Shown piece after piece: positions 20,111-29,768 of a stretch of 39,035 nucleotides of DNA. How positions within the stretch are numbered: the first letter of the stretch is position 1; every line of letters starts with the position of its first letter. A program made the translations under genes and the position numbers. The notes beneath the pieces were generated by a model. It saw only the letters and a list, made by a program, of their open reading frames with translations. It was not told the DNA's origin and did no database searches. Location of the stretch: positions 16,864 to 55,898 of the forward strand of contig RQSC01001337.1 of the NCBI GenBank assembly GCA_013416795.1, read 5' to 3'. The DNA comes from Prasinococcaceae sp. CCMP 1430 (taxonomy: Eukaryota > Prasinodermophyta > Palmophyllophyceae > Prasinococcales > Prasinococcaceae).

Positions 20111-21345
20111 ATGCACGGCTCGCAGCGGCCCGGCCAGCAATCTGCGCAGCGAGCCACGCATGAGGCCCCATCGCAGCAGCCCACGCAGCAGCGGGCGCAC
20201 GCGCGGTTGGCGGCGCTGGCGAGGCCCGATGAGACCCTAGCAGATGCTAGGCGGCGAGCAACAGGTGTGTGGCACGCCCGTTCGTGCGCCCACAAAAACG
20301 AAAACATCATCTCGCCGGGACAAGCGCGTGGCGCTGTGCGCCGCAGCTCGGGCGGCTCGAGTGTGTGTGGGCGTTCACGCGCACCCCTGCGGCTGACGCT
20401 TCTGCGCACACTCGTGCATCACCAGCCGCGCGGCGGCCGCTTCCGCGCACGGGCTTGCCTTTTATCGACGGCGCTCTCTCGGGGGGTCTTCGCCCCCACG
20501 ACGTGCTGGAGATTGTCGCCGACGCGGGGAAGGGTGGCGCAGGCACCGGGGGAAAGGCGCGCGCCAGCTCTGCGCTCGGATCTGCGGCAGACTCGGCTGC
20601 GACGGCCTCGCTGCTGCATGCGGCGGCGGCCGCCGCCGTCGCTGGGGTCGTCTCGGTGTACATCGATTGCGCGGGTCGGACGGGTGCGACCTCCGTGGAG
20701 GGCGCCGTGCGTCGGAGGCTCGCGGAGGTTGGCGCGACGCACCTCTCCACAAGGCGCGTGACCTCACGCGTGCTCATGCAGCGCTGTCACAGCTCTGCGG
20801 CACTGCTGCTCGCGCTCAAGCGCCTGCCGCGGGTGGTTGCCGACGCCGAGGCGGTGCACGGCGAGGGCTGTGTCCGCATGCTGCTCATCGACTCGCTGGG
20901 CGCGTTCTACTGGACGGACCGCGCGGCGGCCGCGAGCGGCACCAGCGCGGCGGCAGCGCCCGGCGGCGGTGGCGCATACTTTCCGAGCGCCCAGACCGCT
21001 GCAGCAGCGCGCGCGTTCCCGCCACTTGCTCTCCACTCAATTTATCCGGCGTTGGCTCGAGAAGTGGGCGAGGTCGCCCGCATGCTTCGCCTTGCCGTGC
21101 TTGTTTCGCGTGTGGCCGTCTTCGCACGCAAGCAGCGCGAGATCGAGGGGGGTGCTCTTTACGCGGAGTACCTGCCGACACGCTGGCAGGAGTGCGTGTC
21201 GCATAGGCTAGTCATCAGCGAGACCGGCAGCGGGCCGGCTAGCGACGGCGACCAGGCGTACGTGGCGTCGTGGGAGCGCCCGACCCGCCTGCCACCGCGG
21301 CGCTTTGCCTTCGATGACCTTTCTGGGGCGGTGCGCATGCGCTAG
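20111..21345 (+). CDS. XRCC2: XRCC2, RAD51 paralogue for homologous recombination
   Basis: Two exons, 20111-20264 and 20426-21345, give 357 aa; the join is in phase. XRCC2 belongs to the BCDX2 RAD51-paralogue complex that promotes RAD51 filament formation and fork protection. The core begins TGLPFIDGALSGGLRPHDVL. Walker B is typical of XRCC2, LLIDSLGAFYWTDR (about 204-217), and the family motif EYLPTRWQECVSHRLVIS follows at about 299. The Walker A region reads GKGGAGTGGKARAS, where the final GK is not followed by S or T, so it looks degenerate. ATP binding by human XRCC2 has been reported to be dispensable, so this need not inactivate it. The N-terminal 50 residues are Gln/Arg-rich and not conserved; the start there is the only ATG that splices in frame. 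Confidence 0.87.
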
Positions 21346-21578
21346 TCGGCCTGGCCCTCGCCCCGGCATTGGCACGCGCGCACACACACACACATAATAT
21401 CGCGCACGCCCTGCCTGCGCGCAGGCGTGCGCAACCCTTCCCCCCAGCAAGGCGGTAGGCGCCGCCATAATGAGACGAGGGGTGCAGCCCGCTCCACGAG
21501 CGAGGAGTTCAGGTGCCGCTATGAGAGGAGACACGAGCGGCACTGGCGGGACGTAATGAGTTTGTTGCAACCGATTCG
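21346..21578. other. Short intergenic gap with a CA repeat
   Basis: A (CA)n run lies at about 21380-21394. The gap separates XRCC2 from the next gene on the same strand and must contain the XRCC2 3' end and the downstream promoter. No gene is visible. Confidence 0.6.
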
Positions 21579-22697
21579 ATGTTCCAAACGCGCCACAGAC
21601 CGCCCCGCGCGTGCGCTCCCCACAGCCTCCGCGGGGCCCCTCTCCGCCCCACCTCACTCCGCCCCCACCGCTGCGCCCGCACGCTGTCCTCGATGCGCTC
21701 TTTCCTCAAGGGGAAGGCCAATGAGGCGCGACGCGCGCTGGCGGAGCGGCAAGACGCCAAGGAGGTGGCGCGGCGTGCGCGCTGGCGCGAGCGGGTAATC
21801 GAGGGGGATGTGCCCGTGGCGCAGGCATGCGAGGAAGCCGTGCCGCCACCCGTCGCCTTCCTCGCGTTCGATGCATGGAAGGCGGCCTTCGAGCCACCGC
21901 TGGGCGCGCGCGCCGGCGTGGATTCGCACATTGAGCGCGCGGGCGACGCGGTGTTGCGGCGCGCCCTCGACATGGTGGCAGACGCGCTCGCTGCGGCGGC
22001 AGTTGCGGGCGCGCTCGAGGCGGCTGCACGCGCACTGCATACTGCTGGCCGTGGCACCGATGGGGACCTCGCCGGCGCCATCAACGCGCTCATGGGGCTT
22101 GTGTGCGCCTTCCGCTTCGGAGGCCGCCCCGGGGACAAGATCAAGGGCGAGACGGCCGCGCGCGGCGCGTACCTGCGCGAGCTCGCCGCCTCGGCGCTCG
22201 TGGCGCGCCTCGATGGCCTCGCAGCCGCAGGCGCTGGCAGTGACGTGCTTGCAGACGCGCTCGTCGCGCGGCTCGATGACGCAAGCGATGACGCCACTGA
22301 GGCACTGCGCGCACTCCCCGTCGCCACGCTCGCCAAGAGCGCCCTCGGCGAGGCCGCCACCGCCGCGGGGGGGCAGGCTGCTACTGATGCCGTCGACGTC
22401 CTGCTCCAGGCAGCGCGCGCCTACCTCGCCGGCGCGGGTAAGGCCCTCACGCGCCGTCTTGGCGCGGCCGTGCGGGCTGTGCTGGCGGCCTACGACGACA
22501 ATGCTGGGGGGGAGGGCGCTGAGACGGACGCAGAGAAGCGCGCAGCACGGGCGAACGCGCTCCTGGCAGCGTGCGAGGCGCAGCATGAGGCGGCATACAG
22601 TACAGCGCGCGCCGTGTCGGGAGCGGTCACAGGCTTCCTCGGCCACTTGGCGAAGGGGGGCGGGGATCGCGGCGGAGGCGGGGAGGAAGAAGAGTGA
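21579..22697 (+). CDS. Ala-rich helical protein of unknown function, possibly organelle-targeted
   Basis: A single-exon frame of 372 aa from the ATG at 21579, or 334 aa from the internal ATG at 21693. The first 38 residues are Arg-rich with no acidic residue (MFQTRHRPPRACAPHSL onward), as in a mitochondrial or plastid presequence, which favours the upstream start. The rest is helical and very rich in Ala: a basic start (FLKGKANEARRALAERQD), an aromatic segment VAFLAFDAWKAAFEPP, a central IKGETAARGAYLRELAASAL and a Gly/Glu-rich tail. I recognise no family, catalytic motif or membrane segment. Codon use resembles its neighbours. It is convergent with DapB, 97 bp away. Confidence 0.7.
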   Translation: MFQTRHRPPRACAPHSLRGAPLRPTSLRPHRCARTLSSMRSFLKGKANEARRALAERQDAKEVARRARWRERVIEGDVPVAQACEEAVPPPVAFLAFDAWKAAFEPPLGARAGVDSHIERAGDAVLRRALDMVADALAAAAVAGALEAAARALHTAGRGTDGDLAGAINALMGLVCAFRFGGRPGDKIKGETAARGAYLRELAASALVARLDGLAAAGAGSDVLADALVARLDDASDDATEALRALPVATLAKSALGEAATAAGGQAATDAVDVLLQAARAYLAGAGKALTRRLGAAVRAVLAAYDDNAGGEGAETDAEKRAARANALLAACEAQHEAAYSTARAVSGAVTGFLGHLAKGGGDRGGGGEEEE

Positions 22698-22794
22698 GGC
22701 CCCGGTTGGGGGGCTGGCACGATGTAATGAGTGACACGCACAGGCTACAGATGTAGTAGGAGATGAGATGCTGCGACATTTACAGACCGCCGAC

Positions 22795-24196
22795 CTACGC
22801 CATGGCGCCGGCCGCCAGCACGTCCATCATGTTGAAGACCTTCTTGTCGCCGCCCTCGGCCATGCGCGCTGCCAGGAACACGGCCGCGTCTACCGAGCCC
22901 TCGGCGTAGATGGAGCGCCCGCACACGTTGTGCTGGAACTGGAAAGTGACGGTGCCATCGGGTGCCGTGAGCTCATATGTGTGATACGCGTGGCCGGAGA
23001 GGGCGTCCTCGGGAACGCCCATGCGCGAGACCTGCTCGGAGGGCTCGCGCACCATCTCGATGTCGGCCACGTCGAAGCCAGCGCCCAGTCCGTTGAAGCT
23101 CTCCACGAGCGCCTTTGCCGTGCCGCTGGTGTCGACCTTGGTTGACTGGTGCGACTCCACGACCGTCATAGTGTAGCCCTTGAAGGCGTCGGGAAACGCC
23201 GACGCCATGTGCGCCAGCCCAGCCTGCAGCGCGACGATCTGCTTACCCATCTGTGGTGCGATGACAGCGTGCAGCCCCGCCGCGTCGACGTCGGCGAAGA
23301 GCTTGTCGCGGTCGCCGCCGGTCGTGCCCATCACGAAAGGGGCACCCGCCTCGCAGTACACCTGTGCCATGTCGTTGACCGCCTCGGGCAGCGTGAAGTC
23401 GATCACGATCATGCCCGGGTAGTCGGCCATTGCGCGTTTGAGCGCGCTCACGCGGTCCTCGTCAGCGCCGACCATCGTGACCTCCACCCCGCTCACGTCA
23501 ACGGCGGTGCCGCCGCGGCCAGCGCCCGTGAGCGCGACCGGCACCAGCGTCCCGCCACGCCCCATCAGCACCTCCACGATGGCCTCGCCCATCTGAAGAG
23601 GGCAGAGAACGGAGAGAGGGTCGCGATGGCGGGCGGCCGAGGGAGGGATGCGAGTGGGCGGTCGAGGGAGGGATGCGAGTGAGCTGCGGTCAGCGCAGCT
23701 GTTCGCATCGAGGCGGGCGAAGGCCCCGTGCACGATCACGCGTGCGCGCGCAATCACGCCTGCGCACGCGTGCACACAAGGGCCCGCGCGCGCGCGTGGA
23801 CGGGGCCAAGGCGCACAAATCCCTGCACGCGGCAATGGGTAGCTCGCTCACCTTGCCGCGGATGCCGTTGACCATGATGGGCGGCAGCGCCGCATCGCCG
23901 GCCATCACCGCCACCGCGCGTCCGCCGGTGCACGCTCGCTGTTGGCCGTGGCCCTCTACCACAGCCGCCGGCACGGCCGCTAGCGCAGCCGCCGGCGCGC
24001 ACGCGCGCCGCTGCCCGCGCACAGGCCATCGCTCCCTGCCCACCCACGCGCCTGATCGTGCAGAGGGCGCCCGGTGTGCCACGCCCGACCTGACGCGCCG
24101 CCGCCCCCTCCATCCCCCACCCTCTCTCGCGCGCACGCAAGCCCTCGCTGCCAGACGGGCCGCCGGCACTCCCGAATACGCGTACGTTACGTTCAT
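22795..24196 (-). CDS. dapB: 4-hydroxy-tetrahydrodipicolinate reductase, plant type
   Basis: Exons 23852 upstream to about 24196, and 23592-22795. This NAD(P)H-dependent enzyme reduces the dihydrodipicolinate precursor in lysine biosynthesis, in the plastid in plants and algae. The intron 23593-23851 splits the Gly-rich nucleotide-binding motif; joining restores MVNGIRGKMGEAIVEVL. Further motifs are VIDFTLPEAVNDMAQVY, GAPFVMGTTGGDR, the catalytic segment ESHQSTKVDTSGTAKA, and FQHNVCGRSIYAEGSVDAAV, all as in the plant enzyme. The second exon alone gives 265 residues. The first exon's start is uncertain: the ATG at 24196 gives an Arg/Ala-rich leader that could be a transit peptide, while a Met 18 residues before the splice would give no leader. 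It is head to head with the methyltransferase gene. Confidence 0.9.
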
Positions 24197-24508
24197 TTTG
24201 ACCTATTCTCCAGCATTCATACGCTTCAGTCTCCCGTTTTCCCATATTAGGAAGTATCAAATGAAGTATCCCGCAGATCCTAATGCCTTAGGGAGTGATT
24301 GAAAACGCTACAAAACCTTTTAAAACCGTAAATATATCCATGAAACCTTAACCTCAGCACTGCGCCGTCGGGGCGGCCGCCGGTGGCTGCGCGGCGCGCC
24401 GCGCCAGAGCCCCCCCCCCCCAGCCCGCGGGCGCACGGCTGCGCCCACGCCGCGCTCAGTGCGCGCGCTGCGCGCGGGCGCACGGCTGCGCCCACGCCGT
24501 GCTCGGCC
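24197..24508. promoter_or_regulatory. Bidirectional, AT-rich promoter region
   Basis: This lies between the divergent DapB and methyltransferase starts. The segment 24180-24360 is clearly AT-rich, unlike the GC-rich genes. It contains GAAGTATC twice, 12 bp apart (24251 and 24263), and an AATATAT stretch near 24330. These are the best candidate promoter elements. Confidence 0.55.
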
Positions 24509-25833
24509 ATGGTAGTCGGCGAGGGTGCAGGTGATGCAGGCGTTGCCTCGGCTGCAGGCGGCGACGGCGGCGGCGGCGGGGACGTCGGCTGGGTGCTAGA
24601 GGAAATGCGAGAGGTGTCCCCGGCGGTGTTCGATAGGTGCGATGAGCGCGCCTGGAGGGGCGCGGCGGGCCTCTGGACGCGCATGTGACTCACGTGCGAG
24701 TGTGTGCTGACGCGCCTGGCGCGCTCGCGCGCAGGCATGCCGAGCTGCTCGAGCGCTGCGCGCGCTGCATCCCGCGATGGAGGGAGCGCTACTGCGGCGT
24801 CGGCGACGCTGCCAGAGGCGAGCAAGGCGGCGGCGAGGACGACGACAACGGCACCAGGGGCGTGTGGCAGCGCCTTATGAAGAAGGGTCCCGGCGGCGTG
24901 ACGAAAATGCTCAAGGAGGTTGTCGAGTGCGCGCCCGTCATCGCCGCGGCGCTCGCCACCGTGGAGGCGCTGCCCGAGGGCGAGCGCGCGACCATCGTCG
25001 ACCTGTGCTGCGGCAAGGGCTTCATGTCCATGTTCCTCGCCGAGCTGCTGCCCGCGCACAAGGTGCGCCGCTGCGTGCTCGTCGACAAGTGCTGGCCAAT
25101 GCACGGCGAGGCACCCGGGCCTCGCCATATCTCGCCGGAGCACATCTACTTCGAGTCGCAGACAGGCGCGGGCGAGGCCGAGCCATCCGCCGCGACCAAG
25201 CCATGGCCGGTGCCCATGGAGTGTGTCAAGCGCAACCTCAAGAAAGGCCGCGAGCAGGAGCATTTACGTACTCACGTCATTGACTCGCCGGCAGACGATG
25301 CGGGGCCTACCATCCTGCTCGCGGTGCACCTCTGCGGGCGCCTGGCGGTGCACGCCGTGAGGCTCTTCAACGAGTCGCCGCATCGTGTTTCACTCCTTGC
25401 GCTCAAGCCCTGCTGTCTGCCCGCTGCACAACGCAACGACGACCGCGAGTTCATCGCCATCGGGGGGCATCGCTTCTGCGTCGGCGACGTCTCGTGCCAC
25501 GGGCGCTTTGTCAAGGGGCAATGGCGCGGCGAGACGCGGTCGCACCTGCGTGATCGCTTCGAGAGCTGGTGCGACCACCTGCTGGCGGGGATGGACGTCA
25601 CTGGCGAGCAGACGCTGGCGTCGGGGGACAGGCGAGCGGACGGCGATGGAAACGGCGCGTCGGAAAGTGGTGGTGAAGGTCAGACCGAAGGCGATGCCTT
25701 TGAGGGCGCACGGGGTGCCAAGGACATTGTGACCGAGCAGTTGCAGACGGATGGAGGCTATCAGAACGAGTACCTCTTTGCGAGGCGCACGCGTCTCGCG
25801 CCTCGGCGGCCGCCGGTGCGCCCGCGCGCATGA
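24509..25833 (+). CDS. Class I SAM-dependent methyltransferase of unknown substrate
   Basis: Exons 24509-24684 and 24735-25833 give 424 aa; the 50-bp intron is the shortest in the window, and without it a TGA stops the frame at the junction. The N-terminus is Gly/Ala-rich, followed by helical MREVSPAVFDRCDERAW. SAM-binding motif I is IVDLCCGKGFMSMFLAE. Downstream are ILLAVHLCGRLAVHAVRLFN and LLALKPCCLP, which fit the Methyltransf_32 group seen in GSTCD/METTL25-like proteins and in plant and fungal homologues; the Cys pair after LALKP is characteristic. The region with HRFCVGDVSCHGRFVKGQW and SHLRDRFESWCDHLL completes the domain. The acidic tail ends in Arg/Pro. A nucleic-acid or protein substrate is possible, but nothing visible decides it. 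Confidence 0.78.
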
Positions 25834-26050
25834 CGAGGCGTGGCTCAACAAGCCGAGCGCAGCGACTGGGAATAATAATAGGTTAATTGCGCATTTGATT
25901 CTACGCTCTCGCTCTCGCTCAGGTCTGGCGCTGTCGTGCACGACGCGTGTGCGATGAGTGGGGGCTGCTGGCGCAGGCGCGGGCGCGCGGGCGCGTCCAG
26001 CGGTGCGCGTCTGCGATCGTCACCGCGCCACTGCTGCCCGCGTCGTCGAC

Positions 26051-27071
26051 TCACTTGGTGCACTTGAAGCCGTTGCACGCAATCATGAAGATGACGAAAA
26101 TGACAGTGAGCAAGATGAGCGCAACGATGAGCTTCATCTTGAGGTTCTGCCACCACATCTTGCTGCGCAGGCGACGGCCCTGGTGGGGCCAGCGCGCGAG
26201 TTCGGCGCCATGCGCGCGGAAGAGTCAGCGGGCAGGCACGTGCACGGACGGGCCAGCTGCAGCGGCCATCCGCGGCGCGAGTTTGGCGCGCACGCACCGT
26301 GCGCTGGAAGGCGTCCGCCTGTGTGCGAAGGTTCTCGGTCTTGTCGACGAGCAGCTCGATCTTCTCGCCGCGGTCGAGCACCTTCTCAATGTTGTCCATC
26401 ATGACGTTCTTCACCTCCGACACCTGTTTCTGCACCATCGCCACCTTGGAGAGCTCTTCGGGCTTGTCTGCGGCAAACTGCATGTGGCGCTTCAGCTGTG
26501 GCCCAAAGCTCTGCTGCAGCGAATGCGAGCCCGCCGAGCCGCCAGCGCCGGCCATGGCGTTTGCCATGAAGTCGTCCCGGACGCGCTCCAGGAACGCGAA
26601 CGGCTACACGGGCGGGCGCGCGGGCGGGCGCGCGTGGGCGAGCGCAGCGGGCAGCAGCCGAATGGGCACGGCCCGTTCTGTCAGCACAGGCGCGCTCTCC
26701 CTCTTTCATTCGCGCGCGCATTCGCCTCCTCTCTGTGCGCATTGGCCCGACGCGTTGCGTCGCGGAGCCGACCGGGGCGCGGGCGGGCGGGCGCCCCGGC
26801 GCTGCCTGCGTGCGGCGCACCCGCATGCGCCACTCACCACCTGCCGGCCGTAATCCTCGTCCGCCACCGCCAGGAACGCAAACCCTCCGTGGCACAGATA
26901 GTTGAACGTGTGGCGGTCGCACGTGTACGTCATGCGGCAGGTCTCGCTCGCCGGCAGCTTCTCGAGGCACTGCAACGCCACCACGCTGAAGTTGCCGCTG
27001 TACGCCGTGTGGTCGCACAGGACCGTGCTGGGGCGGCGCGCCACAAAGGCATAGATGAGCCCCTGCGCCAT
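26051..27071 (-). CDS. VAMP7: R-SNARE of the VAMP7/VAMP72 (longin) type
   Basis: Three exons (27071-26838, 26603-26298, 26179-26051) splice in phase to 222 aa. It is a tail-anchored vesicle SNARE for fusion with endosome/lysosome or plasma membrane. The longin domain starts [18 protein letters not shown] and includes [19 protein letters not shown] and [19 protein letters not shown]; the first splice restores [17 protein letters not shown], as in plant VAMP72. The SNARE helix contains [20 protein letters not shown] with the zero-layer Arg. The C-terminus has a single membrane span [19 protein letters not shown] and ends in a short Cys/Lys lumenal tail. The plant-type sequence supports VAMP72 over animal VAMP7, but both belong to the same family. 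It is convergent with the methyltransferase, 217 bp away. Confidence 0.93.
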
Positions 27072-27294
27072 TGCGAGCTCCCCGAGGCGGGGTCGGCCGG
27101 GGTCGGCCGGGGGGTAAGGGAGGGGGACGGGGGTGTCCGAACGCAGCTCGCGCGTGCGGGGTGCGTGGCAAGCTCGCGGGGGGCCGCGCGTGCGCCCTGC
27201 TGCCCGCCCCGGCCCGTGCGCCTCGCTCGGAGCACGCAATTCAAATTTTTAGTGGCGGTGGGGCTTGGTGCGTGCGGGCCGCAGGCGGCGGGGC

Positions 27295-27587
27295 ATGAAG
27301 GACGCGCCGGCGCGTGCTAACTAGCGCCCGCGCCCCGGTACTTCACCCCCCCCTCTTCCCCCCCCGATCCTCCCTTCCCGCTTTCCGCCCCTGTTACAAC
27401 GCCCGTGCACTCGCGCTCCTGCAGGAAGGGCCCCCCGAAGCCCAAGAAGAAGAAGGCGAAGAAGGCCGCCAAGAAGCCCAAGAAGAAGAAGGCGAAGAAG
27501 GTCAAGAAGGCCAAGAAGGCCAAGAAGGCGAAGAAGGCCAAGAAGGCGAAGAAGGCCGCCAAGAAGCCCAAGAAGGCCAAGAAGTAA
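27295..27587 (+). CDS. Small lysine-rich H1-like protein without globular domain
   Basis: The secure part is an exon from 27425 (after an acceptor ending CTGCAG) to the TAA at 27585-27587: about 53 residues almost entirely of Lys, Ala and Pro in AKK and KPKK repeats. That resembles the tail of linker histone H1, or the whole short H1 of kinetoplastids and bacterial Hc1-like proteins. The 5' exon is not certain. A start at 27295 needs a rare GC donor (27312) to stay in frame; an ATG at 27055 with a GTAAGG donor at 27114 is also in phase but would overlap the VAMP7 gene by 17 bp. No globular H1 domain fits in the 220-bp gap. A hairpin lies about 100 bp after the stop. A chromatin role is inference from composition. 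Confidence 0.55.
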
Positions 27588-27688
27588 GCAGGACATCCCC
27601 GCACGTCCTTCTTCCAGCCGGCCGGCCAGCTGGCTGGCGGGCCGGCCCTCTGCGGGGCGCTCATATGCGGCGTCCCCGACTACAAAAC

Positions 27689-27707
27689 TGGTGTTTCAAA
27701 AACACCA
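27689..27707 (+). terminator. Candidate 3' hairpin downstream of the H1-like gene
   Basis: TGGTGTTT is followed by CAA and then its exact complement AAACACCA, 101 bp past the stop codon. An A-rich stretch precedes it and ACC follows, as around histone mRNA stem-loops; the loop does not match the usual UUUC form. It lies between two convergent genes, so it could also serve the other strand. Confidence 0.4.
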
Positions 27708-27849
27708 CCGATCCTCGAGAGCCCCCCTCCCTGCACGCCCTGCCCCGCACGCCGCCCGCGCCAGCTGCGCAGCGCTCGCGGCTCACGGCCGCGAAGCCAA
27801 GCCCCGCTCCGCTTCGTCTCGGAGGGTGCATTACTTCTCGCGCGCGCCC

Positions 27850-29182
27850 TCATTGGTAGTGCGGCCGTCGTCCACCGCGCTGCGCTGCGCGCAGGCGCGC
27901 GTGGCGCTGCTGATACTCCAGTGATTGCTGCTTGATCGCCGTGCGTAGCACAACGTACGCGCCGCCGGTCGCGGTGCCGTAGAGGGCGACCAACGCGAAG
28001 AGGATCATCGACAGCGCCGAGAAGAGTGCGACCACGTAGAAGAGCATGCCTGCGTGGTGCGGGGGGGCGAGGCGGCGGCGTGAGGACGCGCACCAGCACG
28101 GTCGCAGCGCGTGCGGCAGGCCGTCGGCGCGAGTGCGCGCGGGTAGGAACGCGCGCCGAGCGCGCGGGTGCGAATGCTCGCGCGTGGGCGTGGGCGCGGC
28201 TGGAGGCAGAGGCGGACGTACCCGTGACCACGTTCGGGTCATAGCTGGTGACAACGCCCCACAGCGCGAACGCGAAGTAGATCGCCGCGCCGAGCATCCC
28301 GAGCGTGAAGTTGATCGCGATGGTGAACATCCACTTGATCGCGAAGCCCACCCAACTTTCCTCCTGCCGGGAGTACAGCACGGTGTTGACAGCGTCCCAG
28401 AAGGTCTGCCGCTGTGCAAAGACCTTGCCTTTCTCGAACGATTGCTGCGGGACGGTGCGGAGCGGGCGTGAGCGCGGGCGCACGCATCCACGGGCGGGCA
28501 CGCCGCCGTCAGCGCTCGAGCGATTGGCGCGGGCAGGCCTCGCCCACTCAGCCACGGCAGGGGCGGCGCAGCGGCGTTGGCTGTGCGCTGCGCCGTACCC
28601 AGAAGGCATTTCGGCTCTCGGTGACGCCGTCTGTGCTGAAGATGCCCAACTCGCGCTTGGCAGCCGACACGATGGCCGCCTCCCGTTTGCGCATGCCGCG
28701 CAGGTCACGCAGCGCCGCGTCATGCTCGCGCTGCGCGGGCGGCACGAGCGAGCTGTACGGCGTGCGAAAGCGCCAGAACCAAACCTGTGGCCGCAGCGCG
28801 AGGCGCGGGAGGGCGAGAGCGAGAGCGTCGCAGGGTCAGCGGCGGCGATGGGGCGCGCAAACGGACACAGTGGTCGCGACGCAATACGCGTGCGCACCTT
28901 CACAGCTTCGAGGTCAATGCGGGCAGCCTCGTAGTTGCTCGTGACGGCCATGTATTCGTCGACAAAGGCCGGTGCATCGAGCCTGGCCATCTGCTCAGCA
29001 TAGGCTTCCTTTGCCGCTGCGCTAGGTTCGTACCCGCGCGCGCCGTAGCACGCGAGCACGCCAACGAGCCACAAGCCTACTGCCGCCTTCGCGCGTGGCG
29101 GAGATCGCTGCCACGCGCGCGCGACGACCGAGATTGCGCCGCCGCCGCCCGCGTGAGCGGCCACCTGGCCCCGCCGCGACAT
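27850..29182 (-). CDS. Four-exon membrane protein, conserved-looking, function unknown
   Basis: Exons 29182-28898, 28784-28599, 28444-28222 and 28049-27850 join in phase to 297 aa. A first membrane span (about 33-48, KAAVGLWLVGVLACYGA) follows a basic N-terminus. A soluble, charged middle region contains DEYMAVTSNYEAARIDLEAV and ESRNAFW. The third exon carries RQTFWDAVNTVLYSRQEESW and then a long hydrophobic stretch (about 193-222, FTIAINFTLGMLGAAIYFAF). The last exon has a further pair of spans (about 233-266) and a basic Gln/Arg-rich tail. I recall plant and protist proteins of unknown function with the same WDAVNTVLYSRQEESW signature, but cannot name the family. It is head to head with TerC and convergent with the H1-like gene. 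Confidence 0.8.
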
Positions 29183-29768
29183 GCCGCGCCTCGCTTCCTC
29201 CTGTCCTCCGCCCCGCTCCAGTTCCCCCGCCGCCGCCGCCTCCTCCTCCCTGCTTCGCGGCGCGGCGCGCAACGCCCTGAGCACCAACCGTGCCGTGGAC
29301 AGCCTGCCCAAGAGCGCGGCAAGCGACCCGCCCCTGGCTCTCTGGGCCCCCGACCCCCTGCACCGCACCGTCCCCTCCCGCGCGCGCTGTGGCGGCGGTT
29401 GTCGCGGAAGCGCGCCGCGCCGGCTGCCCGCTTCTTATGCATCATATAAAAACACATCACATGTAGCCACGGCGTAGCCATGCCTCTCAAGTGCCATGGA
29501 TGGCGACGCGCCACGCGAGGCGAGCCCATGAGCCCGGTCTGTGACGGGGAAGAACCGATTTAAATCCGTGATGGTGACGAGGTGTGCATACGGTTCCATG
29601 CGCGTCACCCGGGATTAGACCCGGGCGAAACTGGGGGACGGGTGGCAGGGTTTTTGCGTGTGGATAGCGCTGAGTCACTGCGCGCTCGCGAGGCGTGTGT
29701 GGGTGGCGGGCGTCGGCGTCGGCGCGTGGTGCCTCCGAGGGGAAAGCGCGTGCTCGGGGATCGAGACG
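29183..29768. promoter_or_regulatory. Divergent intergenic region, membrane protein gene and TerC
   Basis: These 586 bp separate two divergent start codons, so both promoters and 5' UTRs should be here. A less GC-rich stretch lies at 29430-29480. I see no tRNA, no further gene and no clear TATA box. Confidence 0.4.

Noticed and set aside
27317-27664. Minus-strand hydrophobic frames of Phe/Leu/Ala repeats that resemble a membrane protein
   Set aside because: They are the exact antisense of the AAG/GCC repeats coding the Lys-rich protein; the acceptor site and stop favour the plus strand.
29520-29640. Short partially complementary strings that could suggest a tRNA or small RNA before TerC
   Set aside because: No cloverleaf with consistent arm lengths can be folded by eye, and no T-loop consensus is present.
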